NCBI RefSeq assembly: GCF_030450125.1 | Contig: NZ_CP123923.1 | Span: 6,667,001-6,731,000 of the forward strand | DNA from: Streptomyces sp. WP-1 | GTDB lineage: Bacteria; Actinomycetota; Actinomycetes; Streptomycetales; Streptomycetaceae | Length of the DNA: 64,000 nucleotides | Reading direction: 5' to 3' | Part shown: positions 53,352 to 61,948 of the stretch, piece by piece | Position numbering within the stretch: the first letter of the stretch is position 1 | Layout: every line of letters begins with the position of its first letter | Position numbers and translations under genes: made by a program | The notes under the pieces: generated by a model | What the model saw: only the letters and a program-made list of their open reading frames with translations | The model's database searches: none | What the model was told of the DNA's origin: nothing

Positions 53352-54509
53352 TCAGCGGCGCGCCGTCACCGTGCCGTCCACCGCGAACAACTGCTCCTCC
53401 ACATGGTCGAGGGCCAGCCGCAGCGCCCCCGTGGCCACGGCCGCCTCGCCCAGGGAGGACAGCGCCACCCGGGGCGGCCGCAGGCAGTAGCGGGCCAGTT
53501 CGCGGCGCAGCGGTTCCAGGACGCCGTCCAGTCCGGCCGCCCAGCCGCCGACCACCACCAGCTCCGGATCGAGGGCCAGCACCAGCGCGGCCACATCGTG
53601 CACCAGCCGCTGGATGAACCGCTCCACGGCCGCCCGCGCCCGCAGATCGCCCTCCCGCGCCAGCGCGAACACATGGGCCACCGCCTGCTCGTCCAGCGGG
53701 TGCAACGGCTCGTCGGTGGTGGACAGCAGCGTCTCCGGGGTGACCTCCCGGCCCAGCAGATGCAGCGCCCCGATCTCCCCGGCCGCCCCGCCGAAGCCGC
53801 GGTGCAGCCGGCCGCCGATCAGCGCGCCCGCCCCGGGGCTCAGCCCGGCGAGCACGAACACCACGTCGTCGGTCCCGTCCGCCGCGCCCTTCCAGTGCTC
53901 GGCGACCGCCGCCGCGTTGGCGTCGTTCTCCACCAGCACCGGACACTTGAAGGAACGGCTCAGCCGCTCACCGAGATTCAGCCCCGTCCACTGCGGCAGC
54001 GCCGTGCTCAGCCGGACCGTGCCGTCGGCCGCCACGATGCCGGGCGTGCCCACGCCCACCGCGCGCAGCGAGTCCCGGGGGACCCCGCAGCGCCGCAGCA
54101 GCTCGGCGACCGTGCCCCGCAGCCGGTCCAGACGCTCGTCCGCGGGTGCCGTCTCGGTGACCGCCTTGGCCTGCCGGCCCAGCACCCGCCCGTCCAGGTC
54201 GGACAGCAGCGCCGCGACCCGGTGCGGGCCGATCTCCAGGCCCAGCAGATGCCCCGCCTCGGCCCGGAACCGGAACCGGCGGGCCGGGCGCCCCTGCCGG
54301 CGCGCGATCCCCTCGTCCGCGGCCCGCTCCACCACGAGCCCCGCCTCGATCAGGCCCTCCACCACGCCCTCGACCGTGGGCCGGGACAGCCCGGTGACCC
54401 GGGCGATCTCGGTGAGCGTCGCACAGTCCGTGGCCCGCAGCGCGTGCAGCACCACCGCGGAATTGATCCTTCGCAGCAGCGAGGGATCGCCGCCGGTCAG
54501 CTGGCCCAC
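53352..54509 (-). CDS. ROK family transcriptional regulator
   Basis: This 385-residue protein has an N-terminal winged helix (LLRRINSAVVLHALRATDCATLTEIARVTGLSRPTVEGVVEGL). The ROK sugar-kinase fold follows (AVGVGTPGIVAADGTVRL, VENDANAAAVAEHW, VFVLAGLSPGAGALIGGRLHRGFGGAAGEIGAL). The CxCGxxGCxE zinc motif of classic ROK repressors is absent: the region reads LHLLGREVTPETLL. It probably binds a sugar or derivative without catalysing. GTG 54509 has GGAGG 7 nt upstream. Confidence 0.88.
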   Translation of the reverse strand: MGQLTGGDPSLLRRINSAVVLHALRATDCATLTEIARVTGLSRPTVEGVVEGLIEAGLVVERAADEGIARRQGRPARRFRFRAEAGHLLGLEIGPHRVAALLSDLDGRVLGRQAKAVTETAPADERLDRLRGTVAELLRRCGVPRDSLRAVGVGTPGIVAADGTVRLSTALPQWTGLNLGERLSRSFKCPVLVENDANAAAVAEHWKGAADGTDDVVFVLAGLSPGAGALIGGRLHRGFGGAAGEIGALHLLGREVTPETLLSTTDEPLHPLDEQAVAHVFALAREGDLRARAAVERFIQRLVHDVAALVLALDPELVVVGGWAAGLDGVLEPLRRELARYCLRPPRVALSSLGEAAVATGALRLALDHVEEQLFAVDGTVTARR

Positions 54510-54852
54510 CGTCCGTCCTCCCAGCTCGCGGGCGTGTTGGCCGGATCGTACTCGTCCCGCCCCGCCCCGGCGAGCGCCGGGCTCGACCGGCCCCGCCGGT
54601 TCGCCGCCGAGGCCGCCGCGATCACCCTGCCCGCGCTCGCCGTCGGCGTGCTCACGGGCGCGGTGACGCTGCTGGCCGGCGAGACCGTTTTCGGCGCGGG
54701 CGGCCCGACCTGGGCTGAGGGGCCGCGCGGTGCCGACGGCTGCGGCCGCCAGCTCACCTTGACGGCCCTGTTCGCCGGGGGCCTCGCCGACTTCCTCCCC
54801 GACCGCGCGGGCCAGGTCGTCCCGCACAGGGACGGCGGCCCGTCAGCCGCGG
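54510..54852 (+). other. about 340 nt without an assignable gene; possible membrane protein remnant
   Basis: On the plus strand one frame reads a hydrophobic stretch (AAAITLPALAVGVLTGAVTLLAG, around 54610-54680) preceded by RPRRFAAE, which looks like one membrane helix. The frame starts at a possible GTG (54533) with no good ribosome binding site. It runs on across the mug gene without a plausible end, so it may be a remnant or chance. Upstream regulatory sites for the ROK gene must lie here. Confidence 0.3.
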
Positions 54853-54910
54853 GGACACCCGAGCTACTCCTCCAGCCGCAAGGACGCCCGAGCTACTCCT
54901 CGGCCGCCAC
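54853..54910. repeat. direct repeat, 29 nt x2, spanning the mug stop codon
   Basis: 54853-54881 and 54882-54910 share GGACrCCCGAGCTACTCCTC and most of the remaining bases. On the minus strand the second copy contains the mug stop codon (CTA 54893-54895 = TAG), and the first copy repeats it downstream at 54864-54866. Confidence 0.75.
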
Positions 54911-55441
54911 CCGCAGCCGCCCGTACTCCTCCGCCATCGTCGCCGCCGTCCAATGGGCGTTCAGGCCGCTGGGGTTGGGGAGGACCCAGATCCGGGTGCC
55001 GCCGATGGTCCACTGCTGGGGGCCTGTTCGGGCGGTGCGGTCGGCGAAGGCGGCGCGGTAGGCGGTCACACCGACCACGGCGAGCCAGCGCGGCGCGAGC
55101 TGCCGTACCTTCTCGGTCAGCAGCCGGCCGCCCTCGGCGTACTCCTCGGCGGTCAGCTCGTCCGCCCGGGCGGTGGCGCGGGCGACGACGTTGGTGATGC
55201 CGAGGCCGTACGACAGCAGGTCCCGCTGCTCGGCCGGTTTCAGCAGGTGCGGAGTGAAGCCGGACAGGTGCAGCACCGGCCAGAACCGGTTCCCGGGGCG
55301 GGCGAAGTGGTGGCCGGTGGCCGCCGTCATCAGGCCCGGGTTGATGCCGCAGAACAGCACGCGGAGGCCGCCCGCGACCACGTCCGGGACGAGACGGTCG
55401 CGGGCGGCCTCCAGGTCCGCCTTCGTGGGACGGGGGGTCAG
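54893..55441 (-). CDS. mug: G/U mismatch-specific DNA glycosylase
   Basis: This MUG/TDG-type glycosylase excises uracil or thymine mispaired with G. The catalytic region reads VLFCGINPGLMTAATGHHFARPGNRFWPVL, and NPSGLNAHW is the second motif. The first ATG/GTG-type start is GTG 55381, right before the fold begins. Twenty upstream codons are in frame and read like the usual family N-terminus (TPRPTKADLEAARDRL). The coordinates therefore use CTG 55441, which overlaps the purB stop by 4 nt (CTGA), giving 182 residues. If CTG is not used, the protein has 162 residues. Confidence 0.8.
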   Translation of the reverse strand: MTPRPTKADLEAARDRLVPDVVAGGLRVLFCGINPGLMTAATGHHFARPGNRFWPVLHLSGFTPHLLKPAEQRDLLSYGLGITNVVARATARADELTAEEYAEGGRLLTEKVRQLAPRWLAVVGVTAYRAAFADRTARTGPQQWTIGGTRIWVLPNPSGLNAHWTAATMAEEYGRLRVAAEE

Positions 55442-56880
55442 AGGATCGCTCCGGGGGTGTAGCCGGCGGCCTCCGGGCGCTGCTTGACGATCTCCTCGAT
55501 CCGGCCGACGACCACGCCGACCTGGTCGGCCGCGGCGCCGGTGAAGGACAGCTTGTCGGCCATCAGCGCGGCCAGCTGCTCGCGGTCCAGCGGCAGCCGC
55601 TCGTCGGCGGCGAGCTTGTCCAGCAGATCGTTGCGCTCGGCGCCCTGCTCGCGCATGGCGAGGGCGGTGGCGACGGCGTTCTCCTTGATCGCCTCGTGCG
55701 CGACCTCGCGGCCGACCCCGGCGCGCACCGCGCCCATCAGCACCTTGGTGGTGGCGAGGAACGGCAGGTAGCGGTCCAGCTCACGGGCGATGACCGCCGG
55801 GAACGCGCCGAACTCGTCGAGTACGGTCAGGAAGGTCTCCAGCAGCCCGTCCAGCGCGAAGAATGCGTCCGGGAGTGCGACCCGGCGCACCACGGAGCAG
55901 GACACGTCGCCCTCGTTCCACTGGTCGCCCGCCAGCTCGCCGGTCATCGAGGCGTAGCCGCGCAGGATCACCATCAGGCCGTTGACGCGCTCGCAGGAGC
56001 GGGTGTTCATCTTGTGCGGCATCGCCGAGGAGCCGACCTGGCCGGGCTTGAAGCCCTCGGTGACCAGCTCGTTGCCGGCCATCAGCCGGATCGTCCTGGC
56101 CAGCGAGGACGGCGCCGCCGCCAGCTGCACCAGCGCGGTGACGGCCTCGTAGTCCAGCGAGCGCGGGTAGACCTGGCCGACCGAGGTGAACGCCTGGGAG
56201 AAGCCCAGGTGGGAGGCGATCCGCTGCTCCAGCTCGGCGAGCTTGGCCGCGTCGCCGCCGAGCAGGTCCAGCATGTCCTGCGCGGTGCCGACCGGGCCCT
56301 TGATGCCACGCAGCGGGTAGCGGGCGAGCAGCTCCTCGATCCGGCCGTAGGCCACGAGCAGCTCGTCGGCGGCGGTCGCGAAGCGCTTGCCGAGGGTGGT
56401 GGCCTGCGCGGCCACGTTGTGCGAGCGGCCGGCCATGACCAGCTCGGCGTACTCGCCGGCCAGCTTGCCCAGGCGGGCGAGGACGGACACGCTGCGGTCG
56501 CGCATCAGCTCCAGGGAGAGCCTGATCTGCAGCTGCTCGACGTTCTCCGTGAGGTCACGGGAGGTCATGCCCTTGTGCACGTGCTCGTGCCCGGCGAGGG
56601 CGTTGAACTCCTCGATCCGCGCCTTCACATCGTGCCGGGTGACCTTCTCGCGCTCGGCGATCGAGGCCAGGTCGACGGTGTCGAGGACACGCTCGTAGTC
56701 GGCGATCGCCTCGTCCGGCACCTCGATGCCGAGGTCCTTCTGGGCCCGCAGCACGGCGAGCCAGAGCTGCCGCTCCAGCCTCACCTTCTGCTCGGGCGAC
56801 CAGAGCGTGGCGAGCTCGGCGGAGGCGTAGCGTCCGGCGAGGACGTTCGGGATACGGGGCTTGACGGGCGCTGAAGTCAC
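55438..56880 (-). CDS. purB: adenylosuccinate lyase
   Basis: This 480-residue enzyme of the fumarase/aspartase superfamily catalyses two steps of purine synthesis (SAICAR to AICAR and adenylosuccinate to AMP). The signature GSSAMPHKMN is present, as are the TSRDLTENVEQLQIR and AGRSHNVAAQATTLG active-site segments. The start is GTG 56880. It is upstream of mug on the same strand with a CTGA junction, so mug is probably cotranscribed. Confidence 0.95.
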   Translation of the reverse strand: MTSAPVKPRIPNVLAGRYASAELATLWSPEQKVRLERQLWLAVLRAQKDLGIEVPDEAIADYERVLDTVDLASIAEREKVTRHDVKARIEEFNALAGHEHVHKGMTSRDLTENVEQLQIRLSLELMRDRSVSVLARLGKLAGEYAELVMAGRSHNVAAQATTLGKRFATAADELLVAYGRIEELLARYPLRGIKGPVGTAQDMLDLLGGDAAKLAELEQRIASHLGFSQAFTSVGQVYPRSLDYEAVTALVQLAAAPSSLARTIRLMAGNELVTEGFKPGQVGSSAMPHKMNTRSCERVNGLMVILRGYASMTGELAGDQWNEGDVSCSVVRRVALPDAFFALDGLLETFLTVLDEFGAFPAVIARELDRYLPFLATTKVLMGAVRAGVGREVAHEAIKENAVATALAMREQGAERNDLLDKLAADERLPLDREQLAALMADKLSFTGAAADQVGVVVGRIEEIVKQRPEAAGYTPGAIL

Positions 56881-56962
56881 GTGTCCAGAGTCTACTGGCG
56901 ATTTATGCAGGCCAGCGCCACGCCCCCGTTCGTCGGAAGCTACGAGAGCGGGCCGCCCCCGG

Positions 56963-57778
56963 TCATGCCCGGCCCTCGTACGCCTCCCGGGCCTCGGGTG
57001 TCGCGTACGGCAGCAGTTCCGGGCGCTTGGCCGGCAGGCCGTCGCCGGAGGAGCGGCCGGTCAGTCGTCTGCCTATCCAGGGCAGCAGATGCCGCCGGGC
57101 GAAGCGGACGTCCGCCGCCCGGCGGTCGAGCCAGGCCGGCGGCGCGGTGGCCGGCATCGGCACATGCCACTCGGTGTCCTCCGGCGGGTAGCCGAGCGTC
57201 TGCCAGACCGCCTCGGCCACCCGGCGGTGCCCGTCGGCCGTCAGGTGCAGCCGGTCCACGTCCCACAGCCGGGGGTCGGCGAGCGCGGGGGCGCCGTACA
57301 GGTCGACGACGAGGGCGCCGTGCTTCGCGGCCAGCTCGTCCACGGTGGCGAACAGCTCCTCCATGCGCGGCCGGAACCGCTCCAGGACCGGGCCCTGGCG
57401 GCCGGGGCTGCGCATCAGCACCAGCCGCTCGCAGGAGGGGGCCAGCCGCTCCACGGCCTCGGTGAGCAGCCCGCGCACCCGGCCCATGTCGCACTTGGGC
57501 CGCAGGGTGTCGTTGAGCCCGCCGACCAGGGTCACCACGTCGGCGTTCATGGCGGCGGCCGCGTCCACCTGCTCGTCGACGATCTGCCCGATCAGCTTGC
57601 CGCGCACGGCGAGATTGGCGTACCGGAAGCCGGGGGCGCTCGCCGCCAACCGTGCGGCGAGGACGTCCGCCCAGCCCCGGTAGGAGCCGTCGGGCAGCAG
57701 GTCCGACATGCCCTCGGTGAAGGAGTCGCCGATCGCGACCAGGCTGGTGTACGGGGGAGGCGTGGGATTCGTCTGCAT
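56963..57778 (-). CDS. SGNH/GDSL hydrolase
   Basis: This 271-residue protein has the SGNH blocks: VAIGDSFTEG (Ser19), RGKLIGQIVDEQ (Gly), GGLNDTLRP (Asn) and DVDRLHLTADGH (Asp-x-x-His). It has no signal peptide, so it is probably an intracellular esterase or lipase. The C-terminal ~70 residues (RRAADVRFARRHLLPWIGRRL) form an actinobacterial extension. It is monocistronic, transcribed away from purB's promoter side. Confidence 0.88.
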   Translation of the reverse strand: MQTNPTPPPYTSLVAIGDSFTEGMSDLLPDGSYRGWADVLAARLAASAPGFRYANLAVRGKLIGQIVDEQVDAAAAMNADVVTLVGGLNDTLRPKCDMGRVRGLLTEAVERLAPSCERLVLMRSPGRQGPVLERFRPRMEELFATVDELAAKHGALVVDLYGAPALADPRLWDVDRLHLTADGHRRVAEAVWQTLGYPPEDTEWHVPMPATAPPAWLDRRAADVRFARRHLLPWIGRRLTGRSSGDGLPAKRPELLPYATPEAREAYEGRA

Positions 57779-57840
57779 GGCGACAGCGATGGTATCCCGG
57801 CTCCATACCCAGCGGTCGGTCGGTAGGGGGGGCGGTGCGG

Positions 57841-58854
57841 TCAGACCGGCTGCCCGAACAGCTCCCGCAGCACGTCCTCCATGGTCACGAGCCCGGCGAG
57901 GCGTCCGTCGTCGCCGAGGACGGCCGCGATGTGGTTGCGGCTGCCCCGCATCGCGGTGAGCACGTCGTCCAGCGGGGTGTCCGCCTTCACCCGGGCGATG
58001 GGCCGCATGTCGCGCGGCTCGAACGGCAGGTCCTGGGGCAGGGCGTCCAGCGCGTCCTTGACGTGCAGATACCCGAGGATGCGGCGGCCCGGATCGACCA
58101 CCGGGAAGCGGGAGAAGCCCGACTCGGCCGACAGCCGCTCCAGCTGCTCCGGGGTGACGCCCACCTGTGCGTACACCACCCGCTCCAGGGGCACCACGAC
58201 GTCCCGCACCGGGCGGCTGCCCAGCTCCAGGGCGTCGTGCAGCCGCTCCTGCGCCCGGTCGTCGATCAGGCCCGCCTCGCTCGCGTCCTTGACGATCTCG
58301 GCGAGTTCGGCGTCCGTGAAGGTCGCCGCGACCTCGCCCCTGGCCTCCACCCGCATCAGTCGCAGCAGCGTGTTGGCGAACGTGTTCACCGTGAAGATCA
58401 CCGGGCGCAGCGCCCGGGACAGCGCGACCAACGGCGGCCCGAGCAGCAGCGCGGCGCGCACCGGCTCCGCGAGCGAGATGTTCTTGGGCACCATCTCGCC
58501 CAGCAGCATGTGCAGATAGGTCGCCAGGGTCAGCGCGATCACGAACGACACCGCATGGCCCACGCCCAGCGGCACGCCCACCGCGTGGAACACCGGCTCC
58601 AGCAGATGCGCGATGGCCGGCTCGGCGACCACACCGAGGACCAGCGTGCACAGCGTGATGCCGAGCTGGGCGGTGGCCAGCAGCGCCGAGACGTGCTCCA
58701 GGCCCCACAGCACGCTCCTGGCCCGCCGGTCGCCCTCCTGCGCGAGCGGCTCGATCTGCGAGCGGCGCACCGAGATCAGCGCGAACTCACCGGCCACGAA
58801 GAACGCGTTGACCACGAGGGTGGCCAGACCGATCAGCAGCTGTACGGCGATCAT
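57841..58854 (-). CDS. CNNM/CBS-domain membrane protein (HlyC/CorC family), short form
   Basis: This 337-residue protein has an N-terminal DUF21/CNNM membrane domain of three or four helices (NAFFVAGEFALISVRRSQIEPLA, QLGITLCTLVLGVVAEPAI, HMLLGEMVPKNISLAEP). Two CBS domains follow (SRFPVVDPGRRILGYLHVKDAL and HIAAVLGDDGRLAGLVTMEDVLRELFG). It lacks the C-terminal CorC/HlyC domain of its neighbour. Homologues are linked to Mg2+ homeostasis. Its start overlaps the longer paralogue by ATGA, so the two may form a heteromer. Confidence 0.88.
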   Translation of the reverse strand: MIAVQLLIGLATLVVNAFFVAGEFALISVRRSQIEPLAQEGDRRARSVLWGLEHVSALLATAQLGITLCTLVLGVVAEPAIAHLLEPVFHAVGVPLGVGHAVSFVIALTLATYLHMLLGEMVPKNISLAEPVRAALLLGPPLVALSRALRPVIFTVNTFANTLLRLMRVEARGEVAATFTDAELAEIVKDASEAGLIDDRAQERLHDALELGSRPVRDVVVPLERVVYAQVGVTPEQLERLSAESGFSRFPVVDPGRRILGYLHVKDALDALPQDLPFEPRDMRPIARVKADTPLDDVLTAMRGSRNHIAAVLGDDGRLAGLVTMEDVLRELFGQPV

Positions 58855-60194
58855 CGCGCCCCCTCCGCCGTCTTGTCGTCGCGCTCGTCGTCCAGCGGCG
58901 CGTGCAGCAGCACCCGGGCGGCGCGCCGCCCGGCGGCGTCCACCACGTCGAGGCGCCAGCCCGCGAGCTCGACCCGGTCGCCCGCCTCGGGTATCCGGCC
59001 CAGCTCGGTGGCGACCAGACCGGCCAGGGTCTCGTACGGCCCGTCGGGCACCCGCAGTCCGACGCGCGCGAGCTGGTCGGTGCGGGCGGCGCCGTCGGCC
59101 GAGTACAGGGCCCGGCCGCTCTCGTCCGCGCCGGCCGGGGCGATGTCGGGCGTCTCGTGCGGGTCGTGTTCGTCGCGGACCTCGCCGACGACCTCCTCGA
59201 CGATGTCCTCCAGGGTGGCCACGCCCGCCGTGCCGCCGTACTCGTCGATGACGACGGCCATGGTGCGGCGGCCGGAGAGCCGGTCGAGGAGCCGGTCGAC
59301 GGTGAGGGACTCGGGCACCAGCAGCGGCTCGCGCATCAGATGCGAGATACGGCGGTGGCGGCGGTGCTCGGCGGGCACCGCGAGGACGTCCTTGATGTGC
59401 ACGGTGCCGACGACGGAGTCGAGGTTGCCCCGGAAGACCGGGAAGCGGGACAGGCCCGTCGCCCGGGTCGCGTTCGCCACGTCCTCGCAGGTCGCCTGCT
59501 CGTCCAGGGCGATGACCTGGACGCGTGGGGTCATCACGTTCTCCGCGGTCAGGTCGGCCAGGTTCAGCGTCCGTACGAACAGCTCGGCGGTGTCCGCCTC
59601 CAGGGCGCCCTGCTTGGCGGAGTGCCGGGCGAGCGCGGCCAGCTCCTGCGGCCCGCGCGCGGAGGCCAGCTCCTCGGCGGGTTCGAGACCGAGCCGCCGT
59701 ACGACATGGTTCGCCGTGTTGTTCAGCTGGGCGATGAAGGGCCGGAAGGCGGCGCTGAACCAGCGCTGCGGGGTGCCCACCCGCTTGGCGACGGCCAGCG
59801 GCGAGGAGATCGCCCAGTTCTTGGGCACCAGCTCGCCGACGACCATCAGGAACACCGTGGACAGCGCGGTGCCGAGCACCAGCGCCACCGACTGCGCCCC
59901 GCCGACCGACAGACCCATGGCCCGGAACGGTCCGGCGAGCAGCTTGGCGACCGAGGGCTCGGCGAGCATGCCGACGACCAGGTTGGTGACGGTGATGCCG
60001 AGCTGGGCGCCGGACAGCTGGAACGTCAGGTTCCGGACGGCCTTCAGGGCGCCCGCGGCACCCCGCTCGCCGCGCTGCGCGGCCCGCTCCAGCTCGCCGC
60101 GCTCGACCGTGGTCAGCGAGAACTCCGCGGCCACGAACGCGCCGCAGGCCAGCGACAGCAGGATCGCCACCAGAAGAAGCAGCACTTCGGTCAT
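58851..60194 (-). CDS. CNNM/CBS/CorC_HlyC membrane protein, long form
   Basis: The 447-residue paralogue of the downstream gene: DUF21 membrane domain (CGAFVAAEFSLTTVERGELERAA, QLGITVTNLVVGMLAEPSV, VVGELVPKNWAISSP), two CBS domains (LSRFPVFRGNLDSVVGTVHIKDVL; TMAVVIDEYGGTAGVATLEDIVEEVVGEV) and a C-terminal CorC_HlyC domain ending VLLHAPLDD. The family is implicated in Mg2+/Co2+ efflux or Mg2+ transport control. Two-gene tandems of long and short forms recur in actinobacteria. Confidence 0.9.
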   Translation of the reverse strand: MTEVLLLLVAILLSLACGAFVAAEFSLTTVERGELERAAQRGERGAAGALKAVRNLTFQLSGAQLGITVTNLVVGMLAEPSVAKLLAGPFRAMGLSVGGAQSVALVLGTALSTVFLMVVGELVPKNWAISSPLAVAKRVGTPQRWFSAAFRPFIAQLNNTANHVVRRLGLEPAEELASARGPQELAALARHSAKQGALEADTAELFVRTLNLADLTAENVMTPRVQVIALDEQATCEDVANATRATGLSRFPVFRGNLDSVVGTVHIKDVLAVPAEHRRHRRISHLMREPLLVPESLTVDRLLDRLSGRRTMAVVIDEYGGTAGVATLEDIVEEVVGEVRDEHDPHETPDIAPAGADESGRALYSADGAARTDQLARVGLRVPDGPYETLAGLVATELGRIPEAGDRVELAGWRLDVVDAAGRRAARVLLHAPLDDERDDKTAEGAR

Positions 60195-60364
60195 CGGGTC
60201 ACCCCCGTCCCATGATCGGACAGGGAACGGCGGGACGCGCGGTGTCGCGGGCCGGGGGGCTCGCCCATGGGAAGACGCTCACTACCTTTCACAGAGGAAC
60301 GAGTGCTCCGTCCAGGGTAAAGGATGGGCAAAGCAGTGCCGGAGAGCCTGTGGACAACCCCGTC

Positions 60365-60727
60365 TCAGCCGGTGAGCGGCTTCACCCAGCGCCGCCACTG
60401 CTCCTCGGGCCCGTACCCGGCCGCACTCGCTGGTGCGAAACGAGCGGGCGGGGTACGCGCGGCCGTGGCGATGCCCTGGTGCCGGCGCCCGGGAGCCACC
60501 GCGAGCCGGTACGGATGGCAGCGCCAGCCGTCGAAGCCCGCGATCACGGTGCCGACCGGCTCACCGCCCCGCTCGGCCAGGATCAGCGCCCGGGCGTCGC
60601 GCGCCGCCAGACGCTCCACCCCGGCGCGGTCGTCGCTGATGCTGGTGCCCTCGGCGGCCGTCCGCCAGAAGGCCGGCACGCCGTCGAGGCCATCGGGTAC
60701 GGCGGGACGTGTGCGCAGCTCGTTCAT
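60365..60727 (-). pseudogene. GNAT acetyltransferase with internal deletion
   Basis: This frame of 120 residues begins as a normal GNAT (ALILAERGGEPVGTVIAGFDGWRCHPYRLAVAPGRRHQGIA). The acetyl-CoA loop (RxxGIA) is then followed almost at once by the family's C-terminal end, AAGYGPEEQWRRWVKPLTG. The alpha3-beta5 section between them (about 25-30 residues) is replaced by TAARTPPARFAPAS. GNAT proteins ending in EPQWRRWVKPL are normally ~145-150 residues, so an internal loss has probably inactivated it. The start is ATG 60727. Confidence 0.65.
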
Positions 60728-60772
60728 GCGGCCACCCTGACCGCGGCCGGGCCCCGCGCGCGGGGGTTTCCC

Positions 60773-61657
60773 TCATGCGGACTCGGCGCGCAGCCGCTCG
60801 ATCACCGGCGCGAACGCCTCCATCTGGGGCTCCAGAACGGTCAGGTTGGTGAATCCGTACCGCTCGCGCTGCGCCCTGACCTTCGCCACGACGTCCTCCA
60901 GCGGTCCCGCCAGCATGACGGGCAGCGCCAGCAGGGCGTCCAGGGTCTGTTCCGGCCGCCGCTCCAGCACCGGCCCCAGCGCCGCCCCGGGATCGTCGGT
61001 GACGGCGACCTGCTGGACCAGCAAATTCAGCTCGGCGGGCTCCGCCCGGCCGGCCGCCAGCTCCCGGTAGCGCCCGACCCGTTCGTCCAGCTCGTCGGCG
61101 GTGAGCGGTTCCAGTGACGTCGTGTTCCCCGTCCGGACGCCCGAGAAGGCCGCGATATCGGCGTGCTCGGCGGTCAGCCGCAGCATCCGGTCGCCGTTGC
61201 CGCCGATCAGCAGCGGCACCCGGGCCTGCTCCGGCCGCGGCCGGTACTCCGCGGAGCCGAGCAGCCGTTCCAACTCCTCGACGGTGCGCCGCAGATGGTC
61301 CACCCGCTCGCCCGGGGAGCCGAAGGGCAGCCCCGCCGCCTCGTGCTCCTCCCGCACATAGCCGGTGCCCAGGCCGAGTTCGAGCCGCCCGCCGGTGAGC
61401 GCGTCCGTGGTGGCGACCTCCCGGGCCAGCAACGTCGGGTTGAAGAAACCCGCGTTGAGCACGAGCGTGCCGACCCGGGCCCGCTCGGTCGCCTGCGCCG
61501 CCGCGACCAGCGCGGGGAACGGCGCAACCCGGCCGAGATGGTCGGGGACGAGGATCACGTCGTAGCCCAGCTCCTCGGCGCGACGGCACTTCGCGCGCCA
61601 CTCGGCCGCGGACGCGGGCGTGAGCATGTTGACCCCGAAGCGGAACGGGCGCGGCAT
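60773..61657 (-). CDS. LLM class F420-dependent oxidoreductase
   Basis: This 294-residue TIM-barrel protein of the luciferase-like monooxygenase superfamily (MSMEG_2516/F420 type) has FRFGVNMLTPASAAEWRAKCRRAEELGYDVILVPDH, LTGGRLELGLGTGYVREEHEAAGLPFGSPGERV and VPLLIGGNGDRMLRLTAEHADI. It probably reduces or oxidises a substrate with coenzyme F420. ATG 61657 has GAGGAGA upstream. No substrate is indicated by its neighbours. Confidence 0.88.
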   Translation of the reverse strand: MPRPFRFGVNMLTPASAAEWRAKCRRAEELGYDVILVPDHLGRVAPFPALVAAAQATERARVGTLVLNAGFFNPTLLAREVATTDALTGGRLELGLGTGYVREEHEAAGLPFGSPGERVDHLRRTVEELERLLGSAEYRPRPEQARVPLLIGGNGDRMLRLTAEHADIAAFSGVRTGNTTSLEPLTADELDERVGRYRELAAGRAEPAELNLLVQQVAVTDDPGAALGPVLERRPEQTLDALLALPVMLAGPLEDVVAKVRAQRERYGFTNLTVLEPQMEAFAPVIERLRAESA

Positions 61658-61920
61658 CAAGTCTCCTCAACCGTCGGCGAATCGACCTTCGACCGGCATT
61701 CCATCACAGCCGCTGCCGGCGCATCCGGCAGGCGCTCGCTCGTGGCCGCGGGTCCTTCGGCGCGGTGCCGGGCGCCGCGTCACGTACAGCGCGGCGTCCG
61801 GCCCGCGCCGACGTACGGCCGGGCCGCGGGCGGTGTTCCGGTGCGCCCCGGTGGGACGCGCCCGTGCGCCCCCTTCTGCCCCCGCCCCCGCTTGTGTGCC
61901 CCCGCCCCCGGCTTGCCCCT

Positions 61921-61940
61921 GCTAGCACTCGGGCGCTAGC
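61921..61940. promoter_or_regulatory. operator-like inverted repeat upstream of the RHH antitoxin
   Basis: GCTAGC (61921-61926), 8-nt spacer, GCTAGC (61935-61940). Each half is itself palindromic. It ends 8 nt before the start codon of the ribbon-helix-helix gene, as expected for autoregulation by a CopG-type antitoxin. Upstream, the 19-nt block TGCCCCCGCCCCCG(G)CTTG occurs twice (61878-61915). Confidence 0.55.
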
Positions 61941-61948
61941 GTCGAGGT

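Noticed and set aside
54533..55061. Plus-strand membrane protein overlapping mug
   Set aside because: Only one hydrophobic stretch is seen, there is no ribosome binding site, and the frame continues antisense through mug with no family resemblance. It is kept only as a possible remnant.
61921..61940. Possible CIRCE (HrcA) element because of TAGCACTC
   Set aside because: Only one half matches. The other half reads GCGCTAG instead of GAGTGCTA, and position and symmetry fit an antitoxin operator better.
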